In this document: piece by piece, positions 40,337 through 49,136 of the stretch | Layout: each line of letters starts with the position of its first letter | Numbering within the stretch: position 1 is the stretch's first letter | DNA from: JBGPTF01 sp041490445 | Lineage (GTDB): Bacteria > Acidobacteriota > Terriglobia > Acidiferrales > UBA7541 | Direction of reading: 5' to 3' | Length of the DNA stretch: 64,000 bases | Assembly (NCBI GenBank): GCA_041490445.1 | Contig: JBGPTF010000008.1 | Location: 62,001 to 126,000 of the forward strand | Made by a program: the position numbers and the translations under genes | The notes under the pieces: model-generated | Told to the model about the DNA's origin: nothing | The model's database searches: none | The model's input: only the letters and a program-made list of their open reading frames with translations

Positions 40337-41440
40337 ATGCAATTCGGATTGAGCGAGAGCCAGCAGATGCTCAAGGACAATGCCCGCAAGTTTTTTGCGG
40401 GCGAGTGCCCGATAGACGCAGTCCGGCGTCTCATGGAGACTGATACCGCTTACGACGCAGCCTTATGGGCCAAGATGACCGAGCAGGGTTACACGGGCAT
40501 CATCTTTCCCGAGGAGTATGGTGGGGTCGGTCTCGGGAAAGTTGAACTCATTCTCCTGATGGAAGAGGCGGGGCGAGCACTCTTGCCGGGGCCGTTTTTC
40601 TCCACTGTCGCGCTGGCTGGCGCCGTGATTGACACCGTCGCTACCCCCGAACAGAAGAAGAAATACCTCGCTCCGATCTGTTCGGGTGAGGCGCGCTCCA
40701 CTGTCGCATTCCTTGAGGCCAGCGCGAGCTGGGATCCTACAGACGCGCGGATCGCTGTCGCGAAAGGAAGGCTCACGGGCGAGAAACTATTCGTGCCCGA
40801 TGCTGCGGTGGCGAACTACATAATCGTCGTGGCGCGTGGTGGCGTCTTCGCAGTGGATGCCAGGGCGCCGGGAATCAGCATCAAGCCGATGGAGGGGATG
40901 GATCTCACACGCAAGCTGTATTCCGTGCGATTCAATAACACGCCTGCAGAAAGGCTCGGCAACGCGGCCGGTCTGGCGCGGGGGCTCGATGTTGCCACTG
41001 CGGCTCTGGTCGCTGAGATGGTGGGTGGAATGCAGCGCACGCTCGACAAAACCGTCGAGTATGCAAAGATGCGAAAGCAGTTCGGCAAGCCAATCGGATC
41101 GTTCCAGGCCGTGCAGCACCAGTGCGCTGACATGTACTTGGAGACTGAGAGTGCACGTTCGGCAGCCTACTACGCCGCGTGGGCGCTCGAAGAGAACGCA
41201 CCGGACGCGGCAGTGGCCGTCTCGATCGCCAAGATGTACGCAAGCGATGCCTGCCGCGCCGTAGGCAACCGCGGGATTCAGATCCATGGCGGCATGGGTT
41301 TCACGTGGGAGAGCGATCTACACCTCTATTACCGGCGCGCGAAAGTGTCAGAGACGGCGTTCGGCGACGCGACTTTCCATCGCGAGCGGATCGCTCGCCT
41401 CGTGATCGACGCTGGCGCGGTGTCCGCCAAGAGCGCATAA
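40337..41440 (+). CDS. Acyl-CoA dehydrogenase, second of an adjacent pair
   Basis: 367 residues, shorter than its neighbour and with the central glycine-rich region shrunken (VAFLEASASWDPTDARIAV rather than the usual TEP-GSD block). This fits the partner subunit of a heteromeric dehydrogenase. The C-terminal FAD/CoA helices are intact (MRKQFGKPIGSFQAVQHQCADMYLETESAR, RGIQIHGGMGFTWESDLHLYYRRAK). ATG at 40337 chosen after AAGGGG; GTG at 40334 is also possible. Confidence 0.9.
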   Translation: MQFGLSESQQMLKDNARKFFAGECPIDAVRRLMETDTAYDAALWAKMTEQGYTGIIFPEEYGGVGLGKVELILLMEEAGRALLPGPFFSTVALAGAVIDTVATPEQKKKYLAPICSGEARSTVAFLEASASWDPTDARIAVAKGRLTGEKLFVPDAAVANYIIVVARGGVFAVDARAPGISIKPMEGMDLTRKLYSVRFNNTPAERLGNAAGLARGLDVATAALVAEMVGGMQRTLDKTVEYAKMRKQFGKPIGSFQAVQHQCADMYLETESARSAAYYAAWALEENAPDAAVAVSIAKMYASDACRAVGNRGIQIHGGMGFTWESDLHLYYRRAKVSETAFGDATFHRERIARLVIDAGAVSAKSA

Positions 41441-41467
41441 CAGCTCAATGAGAGAGAGCCGACTGCC

Positions 41468-43594
41468 ATGAGCGAACTGGTCCAGCTTACAAGAGACAAC
41501 GGCATTGCAGTTATCACCATCAACAACCCGCCGGTGAATGCGTTGAGTCACGGGGTTCCGGAAGGCATTTCCGAAGCCATCGAACAAATCCAGAAAGACG
41601 ACGGCGTCAAGGCTGCGGTGCTCATCGGAGGCGGCAGCACCTTCGTCGCGGGCGCGGATATCAAGGAATTTGGCAAGATCACTTCCGGCAAGTCGCAGCG
41701 CGGCGAAGGATTCGTGACCCTGCTGCGGCGGATTGAAGATTGCCGCAAGACGATCGTAATGGCGATCCACGGGACCGCGTTCGGCGGCGGCCTTGAGCTG
41801 GCCATGGCTGGCCATTACAGAGTGGCCACTCCAAGCGCGCAGGTCGGCCAGCCTGAAGTGAAGCTCGGCATCATCCCCGGCGCGGCCGGCACACAGCGCC
41901 TGCCTCGGCTTGCGGGTGTAGCCAAAGCCGTCGAGATGTGCGCCACCGGCAATCCTTGCAGCGCTCGGGAAGCACTGGCTCTCGGCGTCATCGATCGTCT
42001 GATCGAAGGTGATCTGCTGGCCGGCGCTGTCGCTTTCGCGCGTGAGATCGCTGGGAAGCCTGCGCCGAAAACTCGCGAGCGCAACGGCAAGCTTGGCACG
42101 CCGGAGCAGAACGCTCCAATCTTCGCCGCTGCGCGCGAGGCCGCGCGCAAGAAGCAGCGCAATATGATGGCGCCGCTCGCGGCCATTGACGCCGTGGAAG
42201 CCGCCACGACGATGTCGTTCGAAGCAGGTTGTGAGGCCGAGCGGCAGTTGTTCATCGACTGCCTGTTTTCCGAGCAATCGAAGGCACTCATCCACGTTTT
42301 CTTCGGCGAACGCGAAGTGGCCAAGATTCCCGACGTTCCCAAAGAAGCGCCGGTAATTCCTGTGAACAGAGTTGGGGTTGTCGGCGCCGGGACGATGGGC
42401 GGCGGCATCGCCATGGTGTTTGCGAACGCCGGATTTCCCGTCCTGCTTCGGGAAGTTGACCAGGCGGCGCTCGATCGCGGCTGGGCCACGATTCAGAAGA
42501 ACTACGCGAGCTCAGTCCAGCGCGGCCGCTTCACCCAGCAATTTGTTGATGAGCGCTTGAAGCTGATTCATCCGACGCTCAACTACGACGGATTCTCTCA
42601 AGTGGACATGGTCGTCGAGGCGGTGTTCGAGGGCATGACGCTCAAGAAGCAAGTGTTCGGCGAGCTGGACAAGGTGTGTAAGCCTGGGGCCATTCTGGCG
42701 AGCAACACTTCGACACTCAGCATCGACGAGATCGCCTCGGTCACTTTCCGGCCTCAATCCGTGATCGGCACGCATTTCTTCAGCCCTGCAAACGTGATGC
42801 GCCTGCTGGAGCTCGTGCGCGGCAAGGCCACGAGCAAAGAAGTGATTGCCACCTGCATGCAGCTCTCGAAGAAGCTAGGTAAGGTCGGCGTGCTCGTGGG
42901 CAACTGCCGAGGCTTCGTTGGCAACCGCATGTTCCATCCGTACCGCCGCGAAGCGCAGTTCCTCGTGGAAGAGGGCGCGAGCGTTGAGGCCGTGGACAAT
43001 GCGCTATACGAGTTCGGTATGGCGATGGGCCCGCTCGCGACCGGGGACCTCGCAGGTCTCGATGTCGGCTGGCGCATCCGGAAAGAATATCGCCACCTGG
43101 AAAAGCCGGGTGTCAGGCATCCTCTCGCCGAGGATCGCCTCTGTGAGATGGGCCGCTACGGCCAGAAGACCGGCGCCGGCTGGTACAAATACGATGAAAA
43201 CCGTCGCGCCAACCCCGATCCCGATGTTATCGAGCTGGTGCGCAAGTGGGCCGCCGAGGCCAGGATCTCGCAGCGGCAAATCGCGCGAGAAGAGATCGTG
43301 GATCGCTGCATCTATGCGCTGGTGAACGAGGGCGCGCGCATTCTCGAAGAGGGCATCGCGCTGCGCGCGGTGGACATCGACATCATCTACCTCAACGGGT
43401 ACGGATTTCCCGCCTATCGCGGCGGCCCGATGTGGTATGCGGACACCGTCGGGCCGGCAAAGGTCTACGGGCGCATTTGTGAATTTCATCAGCAGCACGG
43501 CGAACTCTGGGAGCCCGCGCCATTGCTCAAACAATTAGCCGAGCAGGGCAAGACCTTCGCTGAATTCAGCAGAGATCAGTGCACAACTGCCTAG
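41468..43594 (+). CDS. Enoyl-CoA hydratase / 3-hydroxyacyl-CoA dehydrogenase fusion (FadB/FadJ type)
   Basis: 708 residues. Hydratase/isomerase domain first (INNPPVNALSHGVPEGI, FVAGADIKEFG, GTAFGGGLELAMAGHYRVA; about 1-190), then 3-hydroxyacyl-CoA dehydrogenase (VNRVGVVGAGTMGGGIAMVFANAGFPV, IGTHFFSPANVMRLLELVRG) and two C-terminal dehydrogenase repeats (GFVGNRMFHPYRREA, NGYGFPAYRGGPMWYAD). Carries out hydration and NAD-dependent oxidation in beta-oxidation. No thiolase is encoded in the window. Start ATG 27 nt after the preceding stop. Confidence 0.95.
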   Translation: MSELVQLTRDNGIAVITINNPPVNALSHGVPEGISEAIEQIQKDDGVKAAVLIGGGSTFVAGADIKEFGKITSGKSQRGEGFVTLLRRIEDCRKTIVMAIHGTAFGGGLELAMAGHYRVATPSAQVGQPEVKLGIIPGAAGTQRLPRLAGVAKAVEMCATGNPCSAREALALGVIDRLIEGDLLAGAVAFAREIAGKPAPKTRERNGKLGTPEQNAPIFAAAREAARKKQRNMMAPLAAIDAVEAATTMSFEAGCEAERQLFIDCLFSEQSKALIHVFFGEREVAKIPDVPKEAPVIPVNRVGVVGAGTMGGGIAMVFANAGFPVLLREVDQAALDRGWATIQKNYASSVQRGRFTQQFVDERLKLIHPTLNYDGFSQVDMVVEAVFEGMTLKKQVFGELDKVCKPGAILASNTSTLSIDEIASVTFRPQSVIGTHFFSPANVMRLLELVRGKATSKEVIATCMQLSKKLGKVGVLVGNCRGFVGNRMFHPYRREAQFLVEEGASVEAVDNALYEFGMAMGPLATGDLAGLDVGWRIRKEYRHLEKPGVRHPLAEDRLCEMGRYGQKTGAGWYKYDENRRANPDPDVIELVRKWAAEARISQRQIAREEIVDRCIYALVNEGARILEEGIALRAVDIDIIYLNGYGFPAYRGGPMWYADTVGPAKVYGRICEFHQQHGELWEPAPLLKQLAEQGKTFAEFSRDQCTTA

Positions 43595-43612
43595 CGCTCG
43601 GGATCTACGCTC

Positions 43613-45052
43613 ATGTTGAGCAGTCTTCTGAGGCAAACGAAATCGAGCGATACAAAGAATACGACTGCCATGTCAACTGAAGCCAAGACCGCCGCTGATG
43701 GGACCGAACCCGAGATCGCCAAGCATCGGTTGCGCTACGCATGGTACGTCGTCAGCGTTTTGACCCTTCTGTACGCGTTTTCATTCATCTCGCGCCAGAT
43801 TTTTGCACTGCTCGTCGGCCCGCTTCGCCGCGACTTGCACATTGGCGACACCCAGATGAGTCTGCTCATCGGATTCAGCTTTGCGCTGTTCTACACCTTT
43901 TTCGGAATCCCCATCGGACATCTCGCGGACGTTTACAGCCGGCGCTTGATCATCGCGATCGGTCTGATCCTTTGGAGTGGGTTCACGGCGGGTTGCGGGC
44001 TGGCATTCACTTTCAGGGCCATGCTGTTGTTGCGCATGGGCGTCGGTGTGGGAGAAGCAGCGCTTTCCCCGGCCGCCCACTCACTCATCGCCGATTATTT
44101 CCCTCGTGATCGGCTGGCCACGGCCCTCAGTGTGTACTCGATGGGGATCTATCTCGGCTCCGGCTTGGCCTATTTGCTGGGTGGACTGGTCGTCGCGTAC
44201 GCGTCCACTCAGGCGACGTGGAACATCCCGCTGCTCGGTGCAGTTCGGCCCTGGCAGCTCATTCTCTTGCTGATCGGTCTGCCCGGCATTGTATTAACAC
44301 CTCTGGTTTTCACGATTCGGGAACCCACCCCCCGCAGGGCAGCCCCGCGACACACAACTGTCCCGATCCGGCAGGTCTTCTCCTATATTTTCGAGAACCG
44401 GCACACTTTCTTTTTCCACAACATCGGCTTCGGCTTGCTGGCTCTTTCTGCCTATGCCAGCGGCGCGTGGGTGCCGGAATTCTATCGGCGCAACTTCCAC
44501 TGGAGCATCGCAACCGTTGGCGTTGTCTATGGTTGCTTTGTTGCGGTGTTTGGGTGTATCGGCATCGTAGGCGCAGGCCGGGTTGCGGATTACCTGCGCA
44601 TGCGGGGTCGTGCGAATGCGACTTTGTTCGTGGGCGCGGTGATCGGACTGGTCTCGATCCCGCTCAACTGCCTCCTGTATCTTGCGCCCTCGGCGGCCTG
44701 GGCGACCTTGTGGCTCGTTTTTGGGTGCGTCCTCGCGGCAGCCCCTTTCGGCGTGGCGGCGGCTGCGATTCAGCAAATGATGCCGGCCACAATGCGTGCG
44801 CAGGCCTCAGCCGTGTATTTGTTCTCCATCAATATCATCGGGCTTGGAGCCGGACCCACCGCAGTTGGGGTTCTCACGCAACACGTATTCGGACGCGACG
44901 ATGCCGTTCGATATTCGCTGGCCATTGTGACATCTGCGGCATGCGCGCTCGCGTCGGTATTCCTCTACCGAGCCTTGAAGCCGTTCGTTACCAGTCTCGA
45001 ACGGCTGGACGGTTGGAACGCCCGCTGTGCATCATCAGTGCTTGATCGTTAG
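43613..45052 (+). CDS. MFS transporter
   Basis: 479 residues with about 12 hydrophobic segments and a central cytoplasmic loop. The family motif A-like GIPIGHLADVYSRR is between TM2 and TM3, and GVGVGEAALSPAAHSLIADYFPRDR is typical of the Spinster/anion-cation symporter branch. It probably moves the substrate or a CoA-free intermediate across the inner membrane. The start may be ATG 43613 or ATG 43670 (MSTEAKTAADGT); neither has a clear ribosome site. Confidence 0.9.
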   Translation: MLSSLLRQTKSSDTKNTTAMSTEAKTAADGTEPEIAKHRLRYAWYVVSVLTLLYAFSFISRQIFALLVGPLRRDLHIGDTQMSLLIGFSFALFYTFFGIPIGHLADVYSRRLIIAIGLILWSGFTAGCGLAFTFRAMLLLRMGVGVGEAALSPAAHSLIADYFPRDRLATALSVYSMGIYLGSGLAYLLGGLVVAYASTQATWNIPLLGAVRPWQLILLLIGLPGIVLTPLVFTIREPTPRRAAPRHTTVPIRQVFSYIFENRHTFFFHNIGFGLLALSAYASGAWVPEFYRRNFHWSIATVGVVYGCFVAVFGCIGIVGAGRVADYLRMRGRANATLFVGAVIGLVSIPLNCLLYLAPSAAWATLWLVFGCVLAAAPFGVAAAAIQQMMPATMRAQASAVYLFSINIIGLGAGPTAVGVLTQHVFGRDDAVRYSLAIVTSAACALASVFLYRALKPFVTSLERLDGWNARCASSVLDR

Positions 45053-45149
45053 CGTTCGGGCCCTGGATTAGAGTCGCCGCGCAGCGTTTGTCGACTCCGA
45101 GAGGGTCTGGATGACGCGTCCTTGCTGACTTACCGATGAGAGAGCGATC

Positions 45150-46268
45150 GTGACTTCCGGGAGTGCAAGGCCAAATTTGACGAACTCGGAGAAGACGCAT
45201 CGGGCCGACTTTCACGACCGCCCGACTGCTGTGCGACCGGGAGAAGATCTCGACCTGGCCAGACTCGAACCTTTCTTGCTTGCGCATTTTCCCGGCAGCA
45301 AGGGGCCACTCTCTGTCCAGCAGTTCCCCAGCGGGCATTCCAACCTGACATACATGATCCATCTCGGCGGCAAGGAAATGGTGCTGCGCCGCCCACCCTT
45401 CGGCAGCAAGGTCAAGACGGCGCATGATATGAGCCGAGAATACCGCGTGCTGTCGAAGGGGCATCCCGCGTACGCGGCGGCTCCGAAGGTCCTCTTGTAT
45501 TGCGATGACGAGTCCATATTGGGCTCGCCCTTTTACCTCATGGAACCGATCCGGGGGATTATCATCCGCAGAGATCCACCCCCAGGTTTGCCGTTTACGG
45601 CCGAGACGGCTAGGCGGCTGAGCGAGTCGTTTATTGATAACCTCGCCCGGCTGCATGCCCTGGACTACGCGGCGATCGGGCTGGCCGATCTCGGCAGGCC
45701 ACAAGGGTATCTCGAGCGCCAGGTGCGGGGCTGGATCGAGCGCTACTACGGTTCGCAGACTCACGACCTGCCGGAAGTCGAGCGCATCTCCACTTGGCTG
45801 AAGGAACACATGTCTCGAACAAGCGAAGCCGCGTTGATCCACAATGACTACAAGTACGACAATCTTGTGCTCGATCCGGAGGACATCACCAGGATTGTGG
45901 GCGTGCTGGACTGGGAGATGGCTACGATCGGCGATCCGCTCACGGATGTGGGCACGGCTCTGGCCTACTGGGTCGATCCACAGGATCCGGACGAGTTACA
46001 GAAAATTCGCTGGTGCCCTTCGACCTATGCCGGTAGCCTGACGCGCGCCCAGCTCGTCGAGCGCTACGCGCGGGCGACCGGCCGCGACCTGTCCAATATG
46101 GTCTTCTATCTGGCCTTTGCTCGATTCAAGGTCGCGGTGATTGTCCAGCAGATTTATTACCGCTATCACCAGGGGCTGACAAAGGACGAGCGCTTTGCCT
46201 CGATGCCGGAGGTTGTCAAGGTTCTCGTGCGCGCATCATTGCACTCTGCCGAATCCGGTTGTATTTGA
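45150..46268 (+). CDS. Phosphotransferase family protein (ACAD10/11-type aminoglycoside phosphotransferase fold)
   Basis: 372 residues. Nucleotide-binding QQFPSGHSNLTYMIHLGGKEMVLRRPP, catalytic loop ALIHNDYKYDNLVLDPE (HNDxxxxN) and metal motif GVLDWEMATIGDPLTDVGTAL are all intact. The family is often next to acyl-CoA dehydrogenases; human ACAD10/11 fuse the two and phosphorylate 4-hydroxyacyl-CoAs. That role is plausible here given a third dehydrogenase nearby (inference). Start is GTG 45150. Confidence 0.9.
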   Translation: MTSGSARPNLTNSEKTHRADFHDRPTAVRPGEDLDLARLEPFLLAHFPGSKGPLSVQQFPSGHSNLTYMIHLGGKEMVLRRPPFGSKVKTAHDMSREYRVLSKGHPAYAAAPKVLLYCDDESILGSPFYLMEPIRGIIIRRDPPPGLPFTAETARRLSESFIDNLARLHALDYAAIGLADLGRPQGYLERQVRGWIERYYGSQTHDLPEVERISTWLKEHMSRTSEAALIHNDYKYDNLVLDPEDITRIVGVLDWEMATIGDPLTDVGTALAYWVDPQDPDELQKIRWCPSTYAGSLTRAQLVERYARATGRDLSNMVFYLAFARFKVAVIVQQIYYRYHQGLTKDERFASMPEVVKVLVRASLHSAESGCI

Positions 46269-46322
46269 CCACCTCGCCTTTCAGAGATGCAGCTTCGCCC
46301 GTTCTGAAGGGCGTGCCTTCAA

Positions 46323-46790
46323 TCATTCAGGGTAGTAACGGACAATCCAATCCGCCACACAACAAGGCTTCTCCGATCCCTGAACCTCCAACGATACAGA
46401 AAATACGGCCTCCAGCGCGTCGGGACGCTCCTTCAGGGATTGAAGACCAACGCGGGCACGAATCTGTGAATCCGAGCGAACAGGAGAAGGAAAGCGGACC
46501 CGATTCAAGCCGTAGTTGATCCCCATGCGGACGCCGCCTCTAAACTGAATGGCCTGCTTCATGAAGTGGCTCAGCAGTGAAAGGGTCAAGAAACCGTGCG
46601 CAATCGTTGTGCCGTAAGGCGATTCTCTTTGCGCCCGTTCGCGATCGACGTGAATCCACTGCCGATCGTCCGTGGCCTCGGCGAATCGGTCGATGCGGTC
46701 TTGCGTCATCATGAGCCAATCCGTCACGGCAATCTCGCGGCCCACAAAATCCTTAAGCGAAGGCAGTGTTTCTACCACGAGCGGTGGCAT
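46323..46790 (-). CDS. MaoC-like hotdog-fold dehydratase
   Basis: 155 residues. The hydratase-2 signature is clear: FAEATDDRQWIHVDRERAQ, then YGTTIAHGFLTLSLLSHF, with the catalytic Asp and His of (R)-specific enoyl-CoA hydratases. The start ATG 46790 has AGGAG 6-7 nt upstream; an Arg/Pro-rich in-frame extension upstream is rejected. It is read in the order enoyl-CoA hydratase, dehydrogenase, MaoC on the minus strand, convergent with the phosphotransferase gene 54 nt away. Confidence 0.9.
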   Translation of the reverse strand: MPPLVVETLPSLKDFVGREIAVTDWLMMTQDRIDRFAEATDDRQWIHVDRERAQRESPYGTTIAHGFLTLSLLSHFMKQAIQFRGGVRMGINYGLNRVRFPSPVRSDSQIRARVGLQSLKERPDALEAVFSVSLEVQGSEKPCCVADWIVRYYPE

Positions 46791-46839
46791 GGGAATCTCC
46801 TGCGGAGGATATTGGAGTGCTGTTCGTATCGGTAGACGA

Positions 46840-48054
46840 TCAATGCGCCGGGGACTTGCCCCATTTTCGGAGTTCCTGCCTGGCGATCGATTCCGTGTGC
46901 ACTTCGTCCGGCCCGTCAGCAATTCGCAGTGTGCGTACGTTCGCCCAGGCGGCAGCGAGGAACGTGTCTTGCGCGACGCCCGCGCCTCCATGCGCCTGGA
47001 TGCCACGATCCAGAACACGCAGGGCAACGGTTGGCGCGACAACTTTGATCATCGCGATTTCCGCGCGCGCCGCTTTGTTGCCCACCGTGTCCATCATGTA
47101 CGCAGCTTTCAGCGTCAGAAGGCGGGCTTGCTCGATCTCCATGCGCGAGATCGCAATGTCCGCGCGAATCGTGCCTTGCTCGGCCAGTGGTTTCCCGAAA
47201 GCCACGCGCGATTGCACGCGCCTGCACATCGTTTCCAAGGCTCGCTCTGCCACTCCGACACACCGCATGCAGTGATGGATACGCCCGGGCCCCAGCCGCC
47301 CTTGCGCGATCTCGAATCCCCGCCCCTCGCCAAGCAAGATGTTTGAGACCGGAACGCGGACATTTTTAAATGTGACTTCGCCATGGCCGTGCGGCGCATG
47401 GTCATACCCAAACACCGTCAACATTCGTTCGATCTTCACTCCCGGTGCGTCCATCGGCACCAGAATCATCGACTGCTGTTTATGAGGCGGAGCCGAAGGA
47501 TCCGTCTTGCCCATGAAGATTGCGATCTTGCAACGCGGGTCGCCCGCTCCAGAAGCCCACCACTTCCGGCCGTTGACCACGTACTCGCTGCCGTCCCGAA
47601 CGATGCTCGCCTCGATGTTCGTCGCATCCGACGAGGCTACAGCGGGTTCGGTCATCGCGAAACACGACCGAATTTCGCCTGCAAGCAGCAGCTTGAGCCA
47701 CCGCTCTTTCTGTTCCGGCGTGCCATACCGGGCGAGCACTTCCATATTGCCCGTGTCCGGCGCCGAGCAGTTGAAAACCTCCGACGCCATCACGCTACGG
47801 CCCATCATCTCGCAAAGTGGCGCATACTCGAGATTTGTCAGCCCTGCGCCGTACTCACTTTCCGGCAAGAACAAGTTCCACAGACCGGCGGCGCGAGCTT
47901 TAGGCTTGAGCTCTTCGACGATCCTCGTGGGCGACCACCGATTCTGCTCGATCTCGTCGTAGAAGCGCTGTTCATTCGGATAAATGTGCTCGTCCAGGAA
48001 GGCCTGCAGTCGGCGCTGTAGGTCCCTCACTCTGTCGCTGAATTCGAAGTTCAC
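46840..48054 (-). CDS. Acyl-CoA dehydrogenase (ACAD11-like)
   Basis: 404 residues. FAMTEPAVASSDATNIEASIVRDGSEYVVNGRKWWASGAGDPRC, IHHCMRCVGVAERALETMCRRV and IQAHGGAGVAQDTFLAAAWANVRTLRIADGPDEVH are diagnostic of the ACAD11/long-chain group. Start is GTG 48054 with AAGGA 8 nt upstream and 10 nt after the hydratase gene; no ATG fits. Its partnership with the phosphotransferase 600 nt away would mirror the human ACAD11 fusion. Confidence 0.92.
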   Translation of the reverse strand: MNFEFSDRVRDLQRRLQAFLDEHIYPNEQRFYDEIEQNRWSPTRIVEELKPKARAAGLWNLFLPESEYGAGLTNLEYAPLCEMMGRSVMASEVFNCSAPDTGNMEVLARYGTPEQKERWLKLLLAGEIRSCFAMTEPAVASSDATNIEASIVRDGSEYVVNGRKWWASGAGDPRCKIAIFMGKTDPSAPPHKQQSMILVPMDAPGVKIERMLTVFGYDHAPHGHGEVTFKNVRVPVSNILLGEGRGFEIAQGRLGPGRIHHCMRCVGVAERALETMCRRVQSRVAFGKPLAEQGTIRADIAISRMEIEQARLLTLKAAYMMDTVGNKAARAEIAMIKVVAPTVALRVLDRGIQAHGGAGVAQDTFLAAAWANVRTLRIADGPDEVHTESIARQELRKWGKSPAH

Positions 48055-48064
48055 TGGGGGTTCC

Positions 48065-48892
48065 TTATCTGCCGGTGAAAGCGGGGGCGCGCTTCTCGAG
48101 AAAGTGCGCAACGCCCTCCTTGAAGTCTTCGCTCTGCAAACTTCCGAGCATCTCGCGCTCTGAAGTTTCAAACGCCTCAGCGAGAGTCTGAAACATCGCG
48201 CCATACACCTGTCGCTTGATCACGCGCAATGAGCGCGGGCTTACGCCCGACGCTAGGTCGCGCGCGTGCTCGCGTACCTCATCTGAAAAGACGTCCTGAG
48301 GAAATACCTGGTTCACCAGCCCCATGCGCAGCGCTTCGGCCGCATCGATCATCCGCGCTGAAAATAAGAGGTCGAGCGCGTTAGGGAGACCCACAAGGCG
48401 CGGCAGCATCCATGCCATTCCGTATTCAGCAATCAGCCCGCGCCGCGCGAATGTAGTGCTGAAGCGCGCGGCATCCGAAGCCCATCGCAGATCGCAATAT
48501 AGCGTGATGACGAGGCCCAGTCCGACAACAGGACCATTAATAGCGGCAATCACGGGCTTGCCCACCGCAGGGAAATACGAATACTTCTTCTGAAAGTCTG
48601 GGTGGATGCCTTCGCGCTCCCCGGCCGTTCGCAATACTCGTTCGCGGGTGCTCTCATCGAGGCCGTGGTCGGCCACCCTGCTGAGGAGCGACATATCGGC
48701 GCCCGCGCAAAATCCCCGGCCCGCCCCGGTCACGACGATCACGCGCACGTTGTCGTCTCGCTCGGCGTCCTCCATCGCGGAACGAACCTCCTGTTCCATG
48801 ACCGCGGTCCAGGCGTTCAGCTTGTCCGGGCGGTTCAAAGTAATGGTGGCCACCCCATCGGCCACGTTGTACAACGTCTCCTGGCTAGGCAT
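48065..48892 (-). CDS. Enoyl-CoA hydratase/isomerase family protein
   Basis: 275 residues, crotonase fold. ATITLNRPDKLNAWTAVMEQEV, GRGFCAGADMSLL (oxyanion hole), INGPVVGLGLVITLYCDLRWASDAARF and AEYGMAWMLPRLVG mark the family; the second catalytic Glu region is ALDLLFSARMIDAAEALRMGLV. I start at ATG 48892. The best promoter sits so close that the leader would be only ~5 nt. It is the first gene of the minus-strand unit with the dehydrogenase and MaoC genes. Confidence 0.93.
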   Translation of the reverse strand: MPSQETLYNVADGVATITLNRPDKLNAWTAVMEQEVRSAMEDAERDDNVRVIVVTGAGRGFCAGADMSLLSRVADHGLDESTRERVLRTAGEREGIHPDFQKKYSYFPAVGKPVIAAINGPVVGLGLVITLYCDLRWASDAARFSTTFARRGLIAEYGMAWMLPRLVGLPNALDLLFSARMIDAAEALRMGLVNQVFPQDVFSDEVREHARDLASGVSPRSLRVIKRQVYGAMFQTLAEAFETSEREMLGSLQSEDFKEGVAHFLEKRAPAFTGR

Positions 48893-48903
48893 AGTGGGCA
48901 GGA

Positions 48904-48932
48904 TTATATACAATGGCAGCCGCGTTGGTCAG
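48904..48932 (-). promoter_or_regulatory. Promoter for the enoyl-CoA hydratase unit
   Basis: On the minus strand CTGACC (48932-48927), 17-nt spacer, perfect TATAAT (48909-48904). The predicted start gives a nearly leaderless message for the ATG at 48892. The putative operator 48933-48951 abuts the -35 box. Confidence 0.6.
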
Positions 48933-48951
48933 TATCAAATACGACTGACTA
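48933..48951 (+). promoter_or_regulatory. Putative TetR operator site 3
   Basis: TATCA-N8-TGACTA between divergent enoyl-CoA hydratase and reductase genes, directly upstream of a sigma-70 promoter. Shares the pattern with sites 1 and 2. Confidence 0.55.
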
Positions 48952-49136
48952 TCAGGATATGGCCGAGTCCTCATGCTGGCGATCCTTGACCGCGGTTGAG
49001 CATGTCACCGAATCTGATCTTGCCGTCATTCGGACTCTTGAAAGCTGTTCAGGCAGGCGTGACCGGTTTCTGCGTTTAGTTCCGATTTCAACGAGGGACG
49101 GAAGACGTGAGGACAGTTGCGCGCGGAGGACTGGTC

